A model generated the notes under the pieces. It did no database searches. It saw nothing but the letters and a program-made list of their open reading frames with translations, and was not told the origin of the DNA. Source: Zancudomyces culisetae (taxonomy: Eukaryota > Kickxellomycota > Harpellomycetes > Harpellales > Legeriomycetaceae). Taken from it: a stretch of 25,741 bases of DNA. This document shows positions 18,303 through 25,741 of this stretch, one piece after another. Positions within the stretch are counted from its first letter, which is position 1. Each line of letters opens with the position of its first letter. The stretch lies in assembly GCA_001969505.1 (NCBI GenBank), contig LSSK01001655.1, forward strand, positions 1-25,741, given 5' to 3'. Made by a program: the position numbers and the translations under genes.

Positions 18303-20055
18303 ATGATCGATCTAAGAAGCACTTATTCGATCTGTCAAAGTTGCTTCAAGAGCAGCTATCTAGAACACTTTAGGATTTTTGAATTGATCCAAAGACAATT
18401 TTGGCAGAGAGTTCCTTCTAGGTTGATTAAATGGAATTTAGACGATGGACACAATGAAGACGAATCCGACGATAGCGAGAATAGTGTCGGTAAAAACTTA
18501 TGTTGTGAGGAACTTCAACGATCTATACTACAAGGGATAATTTTCCATCCTGTTACTGAAAAGTATAGTCCGTCTAACAAATACATTGTTCAGTTTTTAA
18601 AGGCATATATTGACAAAATTGAAACAGCAGAAGAGGTATGTAAAATAACTCTGTTAAAAAATATAAATTCGATGGCGATTTCTGTGGCATTGTTTATGAA
18701 TATGTTGAATATTTTTTATATCTGATTTCCAAAGCACTAAAAAAAATTATCACAAATAGAGTGTTGTTGATGAGTTAATAGAATTCTGTGTTTCGCTAAT
18801 GGCTACATTGTAAGAACCGAAGTTAAAGATATTTTTTTAATAAAAAAAAACGATTAAATGCGAAATGGCAGTGGATATAAAGCTGAAAGTTAGGAAAAAA
18901 TGGTGAAATATCTGTATGTAATGATGATTTGTATATATAGGGATACCAAAGAGGAGTTTTCAAGTGGTGTTTGTTTCCAAACCTATGTTGTTGGTGATAG
19001 AGAGGACCAAAGAATAACGCTAAAAACTAATGTAAATCTTATATCCAAAGGTAATAATCTCATGGTTTTGATTTTTTTTTTCTAGAGATAATCTATAGAG
19101 ACATAAAAGTTGCTAATATATTTCCAGAGTTTTATGTATACAAGACTAACTTGGACAAATAAATATTTAAACAACTCTGTACTAGGCACAACTGGGCTAA
19201 GACCATGGTAAGTTTCAAAAGAGTATACCAAACCAAAATTTGTTGTTAATAGTGATATTCTTGCTACACCTTTCAAAAATACGGTTGCCACTGATATTAT
19301 TGTCATTGGTTTTCTTGTGATAGTTTTAACATGGTTTCAGCTAGTTAACTAAATCTCTGTACTTACTCAATATAGGAAAGCAAGGTAACCAGAATTCGAA
19401 CATATACGTATTACTGTTATTAGCAATATATAATTTAGATAGTGAAAAGTTTCCAACATGATCAAAATTTCCAAATAGCATGATAATGACAGACTTTGTA
19501 CTAAAAACCAAAGAAATCGTGCAAAATAAGAGGGTGCTAGAGCTTGGATCAGGTGTCGGACTGCTAGGCCTGGTATGCGGATTTGCAGGGGCAAAGGAAG
19601 TATTATTAACAGATACAAATAAGGATGTATTAGAAGTATTGCGTGAAAATGCTCTTATAAACAAAAACACGCTGGGTTATGAGCCTGAAGTGGATGAGTT
19701 GGACTGGGACGCAGTTGGAGACGAGATTATCGAACGAGAATTTGATGTAATAGTTGGGACTGACTTGGTTTACGATCCTTCAATAATACCAATTCTCGTA
19801 AAGGCAATAGAAAAGTTAGTTGTAAATAAGAATCAGATGGTATATTTGGCAAGCACTGTAAGATCACCAGATACTTTTAATTTGTTTACCAAATTGATAA
19901 GCAGCAGTAAAACGTTGGTGGGTAGTCACATGGATATTTCCGACATCAAAAGGCAGTTTATTTATCAAAACTACGAAGATAACAATAGTGGTTCGGCTTG
20001 TAAACTAAGTATTATAGCTTTAAAGCAACTTGGTGAGAAGAAGTACATGCAGTAG
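18303..20055 (+). CDS. EFM3: Efm3/FAM86-type protein-lysine methyltransferase, five exons
   Basis: Exons 18303-18635, 18894-19050, 19186-19207, 19376-19384 and 19479-20055 join to a 365-residue protein. Efm3 in baker's yeast and FAM86A in humans methylate a lysine of translation elongation factor 2 using S-adenosylmethionine. The N-terminal family region shows WQRVPSR and HPVTEKYSPSNKY. The middle reads RITLKTNVNLISK then GTTGLRPWKASM across the small exons, matching the family's GTTGL.TW[DE]A[AS]. Motif I is VLELGSGVGLLGL (193-205), the acidic residue after strand 2 is D219, and the family-16 DxxY motif is DLVY (269-272). VYLASTVRSPDTFNLF (295-310) is characteristic of FAM86. I start at the ATG at 18303, because the frame upstream of it begins only with GTG. 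The gene converges on the dymeclin gene 386 bp downstream. Family identity is strong. The weakest parts of the model are the 9-nt exon and the first intron's acceptor. Confidence 0.88.
18636..18893 (+). other. EFM3 intron 1 (258 nt)
   Basis: The donor is GTATGT directly after GAAGAG codons (phase 0), and the acceptor GTTAG ends at 18893. An in-frame TAG at 18891-18893 rules out an earlier start for exon 2 in this frame. The only alternative acceptor (18940) is in the wrong phase. No strong branch sequence is visible near the acceptor. Confidence 0.6.
19051..19185 (+). other. EFM3 intron 2 (135 nt)
   Basis: The donor is GTAATA, the branch GACTAAC (19144-19150) is 36 nt before the acceptor TACTAG, which ends at 19185. 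Splicing joins ...NLISK to GTTGL with phase 1 kept. Confidence 0.8.
19186..19207 (+). other. EFM3 micro-exon of 22 nt
   Basis: It encodes most of GTTGLRPW, the most conserved N-terminal motif of the FAM86 family. It has an acceptor TACTAG on one side and a GTAAGT donor on the other. Entry phase 1 and exit phase 2 agree with the neighbouring exons. Confidence 0.8.
19208..19375 (+). other. EFM3 intron 3 (168 nt)
   Basis: The donor is GTAAGT at 19208. A branch-like AACTAAA (19347-19353) lies about 24 nt before the acceptor AATATAG, which ends at 19375. Confidence 0.7.
19376..19384 (+). other. EFM3 micro-exon of 9 nt (GAAAGCAAG)
   Basis: With its neighbours it completes Trp and Ser codons to give W-K-A-S, exactly where the family has W-[DE]-A-[AS]. 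Skipping it still leaves an open frame but gives RPCMIM and removes the conserved Trp. The downstream donor GTAACC is non-standard, which is the main doubt. Confidence 0.6.
19385..19478 (+). other. EFM3 intron 4 (94 nt)
   Basis: The donor GTAACC is weak and the acceptor CAAATAG ends at 19478. The intron removes a TGA (19459-19461) that lies in the frame of the last exon. No clear TACTAAC-like branch sequence is visible. Confidence 0.55.
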
Positions 20056-20441
20056 CACGATTCAATCAGTAACTTGCAATATATGCCAGGGGGTGAAACT
20101 GGTGGTTGGCCTTGTTTTGTCTCATGCATATTTCATTTATCTTCACCTAGCATTATGGTTGCTCAATACATTTGTGTGGAAAATAGACTGAAATATTCTA
20201 AATAATTCGTCTTTTCGCACCTTTTACTGGCTACAAAATTTTTTGTGCATATACAGTTTCATAACTGTAAATAGTTGGTGTTCTTTCCATTTTTCCCCCC
20301 GATAGTTGAATTGTTTGAATCAATTTGTACAATAGTTCAAATAAAACACCAATCTGAAAATATCGTTGCAAAGATTCCGTTAATACAAACAATTTTTTTT
20401 AGTACAAAAGTGGGAGTGCTCCAAAGCAGATACTGTAGCAA

Positions 20442-23400
20442 TCATTCCAAAAGGCTGAGAATAAAAGCAAACGAATCGCTATGTACAAAAAAACGAAGGC
20501 CGAGGTCAACCGTTTCAAATTGAAAGTTTCTATTACAACTAACCACCTTCCAATTCCTGCAAGCGACGCTCAACAGAGGTATGATAAATTCAGGGGAATG
20601 CAGAACTGCATTGGAACCATCGGATTTATGAGCAGAAAGAGCCATAGATAGCTCTATGGAGACAAAACTGATGATTTCGTTTAGATTTTCTAGTACTTTT
20701 TTAATATCCAAACGGTCGCATTCCATTATGCCTGTTTTATTACCAGAATGCAGTCTTTGGTTGTGAAACCAAACTATGGGTAGGTTCTCAATTAAAAACT
20801 TGTGTGTGTCATGCAGTTCTTTGCTTCTTCTAACCATTTCATATATTAAATATACATTTTTTGTGGGCTTGTTATTTGCGAGGTACAGCAGCGCGTAAGA
20901 AAGAGTGTAGAACAAATCATAATACACCAGAAACTCTTCATCAACACCGCTGTTGGTTTCTAGGATATTTGCATCATCACCATCATCAGAATAGTCCTCC
21001 TCTTCTTCTTCATTAGTACTACCACTATTATTATCATTATTATTGTTGTTGTTATTGTTGTTGTTGTTATTGTTGTTGTTTTTATTACTATGATCATCAG
21101 GACCACCAGAATTGGAGTTGAGATTGGAGTTGGGGTTGGGACTAAGGCTGGGGTTAAAATTATCCTCAAAATCCTTTAAGTTAGATGTAATATGATGTTC
21201 TTTCTCAGTAGCTGCGATATGCTCCGTCGAGCAGCTATTGTCAGTGGGAGGATCATCGGCAGTGGGGATTTTGCTCTGTGACAATTTATAAAATTCTGAA
21301 TTTTTTACAAGTTTGAACATGCGTCTTGATACCATTTCGTAAAACTTGAAGATTTTTTCCACAACATTCACCGAAATGTTTTCACTATTAATCATACATG
21401 TTAAGAGACAAAATAGTGTCATCTGATGCAATAAAGAGTCTCTGATGTAAACCAGGTTTTTGTGGAGTATATCAATCAACTCCCCCATTATTGCCGAACC
21501 TAATGGTATTTGTCTCCCGGGCCTTCCAGACATCCATGACAAACTGTATATGTTTTCATTCTGAATTTCATCAATAGACGTGTGATCATTTATGAGAATT
21601 GTGAGAATAGATAAATGTGTGTATAGCAACACCATTTTGTCCCCGGATTTAGTAACATTCTCCATGACCTCCTCAGCATTGCCGCCCAACGGATATGGTA
21701 AACTTAGGCTTTTCGATATACGGTCTGATGTTGAACCTGTAACTACAGCCTCCGCAGCGACAATTCTAGCCAGGTTGATAGAACCACTCGAGGAAACATT
21801 GGGTGAAGCGAAACTTTTCTCAGTTACACTCAATGATCTTATTTTTTCGGTGGCTGGTGTTAGCTGCAAATCAACGTGCTCTTCAGGTTTAAAGTCAAAG
21901 TACTCGTTCACGTAATGCTTAATGTGCTTAAGTAGATTTAAAACCATTGCACTATTATTTCTGTTTTGAGCAACAAAAGAATCCTGAAATACACGATTGT
22001 GTACTAAAAATATCAAACTCAGCAGAACGTAGTATTTATCATGTAGGTTTTCACCCAGTCCTGTGATGACGTAAGAAAATGATAACTGTTTGGAATCAAG
22101 CGTATCTTTAAATGCTTCATAAAAGGGGTTTTCATGAACTTTTACAGATCCAAGTAGCAGTGTTATTAGTTTAGTTGACTTTTGACCAAGCTTTTCATAG
22201 TTAAAAAAATATTTTTGAGATGTTCCCCATAGATACTGCACATATGCCCCATATAGTTTGTTGGAAATAGTTTCTGCAGTTACCTGCCGAATAAATGCAT
22301 GTCCCAGTAGGTTTCTTATTAGTTGTGTTGCGATATTTGTTTCTGCAGTTTTATCTTTATGGTTTGGCATATTGAGATCGTTTATGTTTTTTTTGCCTAC
22401 ATTGACAATAACTTTGGACAGCAAAATTCTTTTATTATTTTTGGTTGAAGTTATGAGGTGTTCTTCACAAGACAGTAAAAATGTGATCAATTCAATCATC
22501 TCACATAGGATAAAGCTATGCGATTTGTCTGGATGGGGCTGAATTGCAGCTACAAGCTCAACCAATACATGCAATAATTCAGCTATCAAAACACTATCCT
22601 CTTCTCCGACCAGATCTACTACCAAGTCTATTGCTTCTAGTAAACATTGCTGATTTTTTTCCTTATCCAAATACCCCACTTTTAAGTCCTGGATATGAGC
22701 TTTTAGATATCTTTCATATTCGCTTCTAAACTGCTTATCTTCGAGGAATATATGTCGTACATACTCGTCATGTACATATGCCATCTCCAACCCTTTCAAT
22801 ATCATATTTAACAAGGCAAGTTGTTTACCTAAGCTCAATAACTGGTCCGTTCGGTAATTGTTTAGTCGTATAAATTCCAAACATATTAGAATATGGATTA
22901 CGAGGCTGTGTAAATTGTATGTAATCTTGCTATGTTCCATAGCTCTCACACTGGTACTAGCTACATAATTCCTTGTAATTTCTGGCTGTTTGTCTTCTAA
23001 ATCTTCGGAGATGTCGATTTTACCAACTTCTTCTATCCAAAATTTCAAGTCCGATACTAGACACTTTTGTATCGACGAGATTTTTTTGACTGTATCTACT
23101 GTCTTCTTGTTCCATCTTGACGGCTCTGTAATCGGACCTTTGCTTATAAAAGTCTCGAGACCGAGACCACTGCCCTTTTTATGGCCTGGCTTCCTCACCG
23201 ATTCCATGTCGCGTTTTAACTGATTTTGATATTTCTGTGCAGTAGTAATATCGTGTAAGCTTGTATCATTCAATGCAGATTGTTTCTTTGTAGCAGAATC
23301 CTGAGGTTCGCTGCAAGAGCCTTTAAGTTTATACGTTTCTTGTGGGATTATAATTTGGATTGCCTTCTTTTTTTTCACCTTTTTTGTATTCTCACGCAAC

Positions 23401-23525
23401 AAAAGAGCACCTTCATCTAGTTTATTATTCGTGAAATTAGACTCGGTCGCTATTTCTATTCGCTTTATTTCTATATTTTCCAAACTTTTTTTGTCATTAT
23501 TGCATTCGCTGTATTCAACATCCAT
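20442..23525 (-). CDS. Dymeclin-family protein with poly-Asn/acidic insert
   Basis: The 1027-residue protein is mostly helical beyond residue 140. Landmarks in the order found in dymeclin are: an LCEMIELITFLLSC region (about 338-352), an N..TQLIRNLL..FIRQ region ending at 411-414, a YG...YLWG region just after it, then SILTILIND, then IPLGS...KNLVYIRDSLLHQ (RDSLLHQ at 695-701), then NVYLIYEMVRR (from 890) matching the NPNLVYALLY region. Animal dymeclin is a Golgi-associated peripheral protein needed for secretory traffic; the related Hid1 family (yeast Ecm30) is the alternative assignment. The N-terminal 140 residues are charged and probably disordered. A long insert (about 760-850) carries 15 consecutive Asn and an EEEEED block, giving a total well above the roughly 670 residues of animal dymeclin. 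The start is the first in-frame ATG, and no intron is needed. It is divergent from RPL42. Confidence 0.7.
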   Translation of the reverse strand: MDVEYSECNNDKKSLENIEIKRIEIATESNFTNNKLDEGALLLRENTKKVKKKKAIQIIIPQETYKLKGSCSEPQDSATKKQSALNDTSLHDITTAQKYQNQLKRDMESVRKPGHKKGSGLGLETFISKGPITEPSRWNKKTVDTVKKISSIQKCLVSDLKFWIEEVGKIDISEDLEDKQPEITRNYVASTSVRAMEHSKITYNLHSLVIHILICLEFIRLNNYRTDQLLSLGKQLALLNMILKGLEMAYVHDEYVRHIFLEDKQFRSEYERYLKAHIQDLKVGYLDKEKNQQCLLEAIDLVVDLVGEEDSVLIAELLHVLVELVAAIQPHPDKSHSFILCEMIELITFLLSCEEHLITSTKNNKRILLSKVIVNVGKKNINDLNMPNHKDKTAETNIATQLIRNLLGHAFIRQVTAETISNKLYGAYVQYLWGTSQKYFFNYEKLGQKSTKLITLLLGSVKVHENPFYEAFKDTLDSKQLSFSYVITGLGENLHDKYYVLLSLIFLVHNRVFQDSFVAQNRNNSAMVLNLLKHIKHYVNEYFDFKPEEHVDLQLTPATEKIRSLSVTEKSFASPNVSSSGSINLARIVAAEAVVTGSTSDRISKSLSLPYPLGGNAEEVMENVTKSGDKMVLLYTHLSILTILINDHTSIDEIQNENIYSLSWMSGRPGRQIPLGSAIMGELIDILHKNLVYIRDSLLHQMTLFCLLTCMINSENISVNVVEKIFKFYEMVSRRMFKLVKNSEFYKLSQSKIPTADDPPTDNSCSTEHIAATEKEHHITSNLKDFEDNFNPSLSPNPNSNLNSNSGGPDDHSNKNNNNNNNNNNNNNNNDNNSGSTNEEEEEDYSDDGDDANILETNSGVDEEFLVYYDLFYTLSYALLYLANNKPTKNVYLIYEMVRRSKELHDTHKFLIENLPIVWFHNQRLHSGNKTGIMECDRLDIKKVLENLNEIISFVSIELSMALSAHKSDGSNAVLHSPEFIIPLLSVACRNWKVVSCNRNFQFETVDLGLRFFVHSDSFAFILSLLE
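21027..21084 (-). repeat. Trinucleotide repeat encoding poly-Asn
   Basis: A run of ATT/GTT triplets on the plus strand (AAT/AAC on the coding strand) encodes 15 Asn, Asp and 2 Asn in the dymeclin-like protein. It is followed by a short acidic block. The mixed codons suggest the tract is not a fresh slippage product. Confidence 0.9.
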
Positions 23526-24316
23526 TTATAATGACACTTCAAAGCATTTACACTGTACATATGAAAATAATGTGAGCGGTTGAGAAAGTTTGAGCTGTAC
23601 AAGTGATTGAAAAAAAATGGATTTGAACTATAAAGCGGGAATGTTCGTATTTTTACTCCCAAAAGCTTGATTGTTATGAGATGATTGGCCAGCGAGCTTG
23701 TAGTTTTACGACCTATACACTTTTTTTTTCAAACTGCATAGAGGGATACAGGCAAATGCAACGGTTTGTGCGTGGATCCTATGTTCTAATCGATGTATAC
23801 GCCTTAAGCGATAATAAAAAGCAAATACATCAACAAAATCCAGAGTTAAAAAACTCCGATGTGCAAGTGTAGAAAACACACACTACTTTAACTTATAGTA
23901 CTGTGATGAAATTACAGATCCTTCATACTTTTTAAGTACCACTTTTGACTAAAATTAGAGATAAAGAGCAGAAGTTGTAGTATTTAATATTATCTACAAG
24001 CTTAAAGAGCTTGTGTTTTGTATGCTTTTGATGTAGCTGCTTTGGTTTCTACTTTTCACAAAGGCTGGGCTCAGAAAAAAGAGATACAGATGGATGAAAT
24101 AATTTATTTTTTATATTTTGGCAAAAGCCGGCAAAATTAAAAATAGTTTTCAGCCAATAGTTTTTCGCTGCAATAAAACTCGAAAATCCAAAACCTAAAA
24201 AAATAAAACATTATATTTGGAATAACCTTTTTTAATAGTGAAAAATTAGATTTTTTTCGAATCCCATCTTAATTTCAAGCAATTAAGTAAGCGGTGCTTT
24301 ACGATAGTATATAACA
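23526..24316. promoter_or_regulatory. Divergent promoter region of the dymeclin-like gene and RPL42
   Basis: This 791-bp AT-rich intergenic region contains CCAAT at 24153-24157 and poly-A/T tracts near RPL42. I see no perfect Rap1 or Tbf1 site. A 63-codon frame lies inside it (23681-23872) and is listed separately. Confidence 0.6.
23681..23872 (+). CDS. Possible small ORF, 63 codons, function unknown
   Basis: The second half, from the ATG at 23756, reads MQRFVRGSYVLIDVYALSDN and continues with a charged Gln/Asn-rich tail to a TAG. That is more protein-like than most short frames here, with mixed codon choice. No family is recognised, no upstream donor was found, and it lies in the promoter region of RPL42. 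It may be a chance frame or the last exon of a small gene. Confidence 0.2.
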   Translation: MIGQRACSFTTYTLFFSNCIEGYRQMQRFVRGSYVLIDVYALSDNKKQIHQQNPELKNSDVQV

Positions 24317-25150
24317 ATGGTAAGTAGCTATATATTTGTACTTGGAGATACAGACACTGTGTAGAGTGCTGTAGGATAACTATTTCTCGAGGTATACGGT
24401 GTTTTTGAAGATCCGTTGTGGTTTTAGTATGCTGATTTATATATGCTCTTTTACAGGTGTATGTGTATCGTTATTTCGAATCTGTAAATGATTTATACAA
24501 TGCAAATCGACCTAAATGAGCAAATTGAGCAAGTGTCAATATATACTACAACACGTGTTGCGCTATTATCATTATTGCGACTTGATCATGATGTATAGAG
24601 TCCCCCAGCTATTTATAGTTTAGAGCTATTTTTCAATACAAGGGGAGATATACAAGATAGACTGTGATTTAAATGCTGGGCTCTTTTCAACAAGATAGTG
24701 CTATTCATGAGGTTGGTACTAATCATGCTTTTCAATTGATTCGTAGGTAAACATTCCAAAGACCAGAAACACATTCTGCCCAGGCAAGAGCTGCCGCAAG
24801 CACACCGCACACAAGGTGACACAGTACAAGAAGGGCAAGGACTCTTTGTTCGCTCAAGGTAAACGTCGTTACGATAGGAAACAATCAGGTTATGGTGGTC
24901 AGACCAAGCCAGTGTTTCACAAGAAGGCCAAGACCACAAAGAAGATTGTGCTTAGAATGGAATGCACTGTCTGTAAACATAAAGTTCAAAAGACATTGAA
25001 GCGATGCAAACACTTCGAACTTGGTGGTGACAAGAAGACCAAGGTAAGTTATTGTGATTTTCTGTATTTTCTGACATTTTTCTTTGCGATTTATGAGTTT
25101 TGAGACTGAATTTTTATTATTAATTTTAGGGTGCTGCTCTTGTGTTCTAA
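24317..25150 (+). CDS. RPL42: 60S ribosomal protein eL42 (L42/L44), three exons
   Basis: Exons 24317-24319 (the ATG alone), 24747-25043 and 25130-25150 join to exactly 106 residues, the family length. eL42 is a zinc-binding protein of the large ribosomal subunit near the E site. The start [12 protein letters not shown], the zinc ligands C12, C17, C74 and C77, the [16 protein letters not shown] segment and the [11 protein letters not shown] segment are diagnostic. Both introns have GTAAGT donors, and intron 1 has a TACTAAT branch (24717-24723) 24 nt before its acceptor. Both introns are phase 0. The last exon encodes only GAALVF. Residue 56 is Pro, the state known in cycloheximide-sensitive yeasts. 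GC and codon bias are stronger than in the neighbours, as expected for a highly expressed gene. Confidence 0.98.
24320..24746 (+). other. RPL42 intron 1 (427 nt)
   Basis: It starts GTAAGT immediately after the ATG codon and ends TCGTAG, with branch TACTAAT at 24717-24723. It contains a 12-bp E-box palindrome (24549-24560). A decoy acceptor TTTTACAG at about 24450-24457 would add only 21 residues before a stop. I see no convincing snoRNA boxes. Confidence 0.95.
24549..24560. promoter_or_regulatory. E-box palindrome CAACACGTGTTG in RPL42 intron 1
   Basis: This perfect 12-bp palindrome is centred on CACGTG, the core recognised by Cbf1/Pho4-type bHLH factors. Cbf1 is known to act at ribosomal protein genes in some yeasts. 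A function inside an intron is inference. Confidence 0.4.
25044..25129 (+). other. RPL42 intron 2 (86 nt)
   Basis: The donor is GTAAGT and the acceptor ATTTTAG. TTCTGAC and TATTAAT are the candidate branch sequences. Removing the intron restores the conserved C-terminal end of eL42 (GAALVF). Confidence 0.95.
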
Positions 25151-25437
25151 GCTCTTTGTCTTTGTTTTTTTAAACAAATTAAACAAATATATATTAAGGA
25201 GTTTTTTTAAATAAAATGTAAACTTTAATATTGTTACAAATGCTCAGTCAAACACTTTTTTTAGTGACTTTTGGTACAAGTTAAACCTCAAAGTGACAGC
25301 TTAGTTGCTGTGCACAAATACTTTCTAGAAAAATTACTCTCTTAACTTTGTAAAAAAACTTTTCTTCTGAATCAACCAATCAGATTGCAGCGTTTTTTAA
25401 GATAAGTATACAGTTTTTAACAGCAAATTCAGCAACA

Positions 25438-25741
25438 ATGGAGGGGGATGAGGAAACGAGGGGTGACAGAACCGACACCGGTAACGTCAACAAGCGACAG
25501 CGGTTGGACTACCGCCAAGCAATCATGAAAAATGCGCACGATGCGCATTCAAATGGACCCAATTTGGGGAGACCTTTTAGTGCCGAAACAGGAAGGCGTA
25601 AGAAGCCATACAAAGCTATTATGGTGAGTGACAGGGATCAGTATGGGGAAAGATCCGTTTACCACCTCCATAATGGGGGTAATGAAAGATTAGTAAGAAA
25701 ATTATCTATTAGAGGATCCGACTACAAGCTCGGTGTAAGTT
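25438..25741 (+). CDS. 5' part of an unrecognised gene, truncated by the right edge
   Basis: An ATG-started frame is open for 101 codons to the window end. It begins MEGDEETRGDRTDTGNVNKR and includes a basic stretch (GRRKKPYKAIMVSDRD). The N-terminus is charged and probably flexible, and no domain is recognised. A GTAAGT at 25735-25740, in phase 0 after codon 99, may be a splice donor, so coding may stop there and resume outside the window. Codon use is mixed with many GC-ending codons, like RPL42. It begins 287 bp after RPL42 on the same strand. Confidence 0.6.
   Translation, partial: MEGDEETRGDRTDTGNVNKRQRLDYRQAIMKNAHDAHSNGPNLGRPFSAETGRRKKPYKAIMVSDRDQYGERSVYHLHNGGNERLVRKLSIRGSDYKLGVS
25735..25740 (+). 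other. Candidate splice donor GTAAGT at the right edge
   Basis: This perfect match to the donor used by both RPL42 introns lies at codon boundary 99/100 of the truncated gene. The acceptor would be outside the window, so it cannot be confirmed. Confidence 0.35.

Noticed and set aside
19480-20055. Treating this as an independent 191-residue methyltransferase gene starting at its first ATG
   Set aside because: The frame starts mid-fold, and the upstream exons supply the conserved FAM86 N-terminal motifs in matching phase.

Overview
The window looks like nuclear DNA of an AT-rich budding-yeast-type fungus. The evidence is spliceosomal introns with GTAAGT/GTATGT-type donors and TACTAAT or GACTAAC branch sequences, an eL42 (RPL42) ribosomal protein gene, an Efm3/FAM86 methyltransferase gene, a large Ser/Thr-rich cell-surface mucin, and the absence of bacterial-style operons or Shine-Dalgarno sites. 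CTG codons fall at positions that are Leu in conserved families (motif I of the methyltransferase, membrane helices of the transporter), which argues for the standard code and against the CUG-Ser and CUG-Ala yeast clades. I cannot name the species.

Layout. (1) 1-2912, minus: a low-complexity, Ser/Lys-rich protein of unknown function. A separate 5' exon joins in frame to the long ORF through a 76-nt intron, and a likely second intron carries the gene off the left edge. (2) 4540-5436, minus: a small membrane protein with PPxY-type and CxxC motifs. (3) 5437-9525: an unusually long gene-empty stretch between divergent genes. (4) 9526-10860, plus: an MFS transporter of the monocarboxylate-permease-like (Mch) type. 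(5) 10861-13270: another long gap, ending in a cluster of palindromes. (6) 13271-16837, plus: a 1188-residue type I membrane mucin. (7) 18303-20055, plus: an EFM3-type methyltransferase that I reconstruct from five exons, two of them only 22 and 9 nt. (8) 20442-23525, minus, converging on EFM3: a dymeclin-family protein with a poly-Asn/acidic insert. (9) 24317-25150, plus: RPL42 with two introns. (10) 25438 to the right edge, plus: the start of an unrecognised gene.

The genes do not form one pathway. EFM3 (predicted to methylate translation elongation factor 2) and RPL42 are both translation-related but are separated by the dymeclin gene. The left half holds surface and membrane genes with long upstream regions, a pattern often seen for environmentally regulated genes. 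The right half is denser and housekeeping. The most unusual signals are the micro-exon structure of EFM3, the clustered inverted repeats in front of and inside the 5' end of the mucin gene, and the 5' exon of the leftmost gene. No tRNA, rRNA, CRISPR array or transposon was found.
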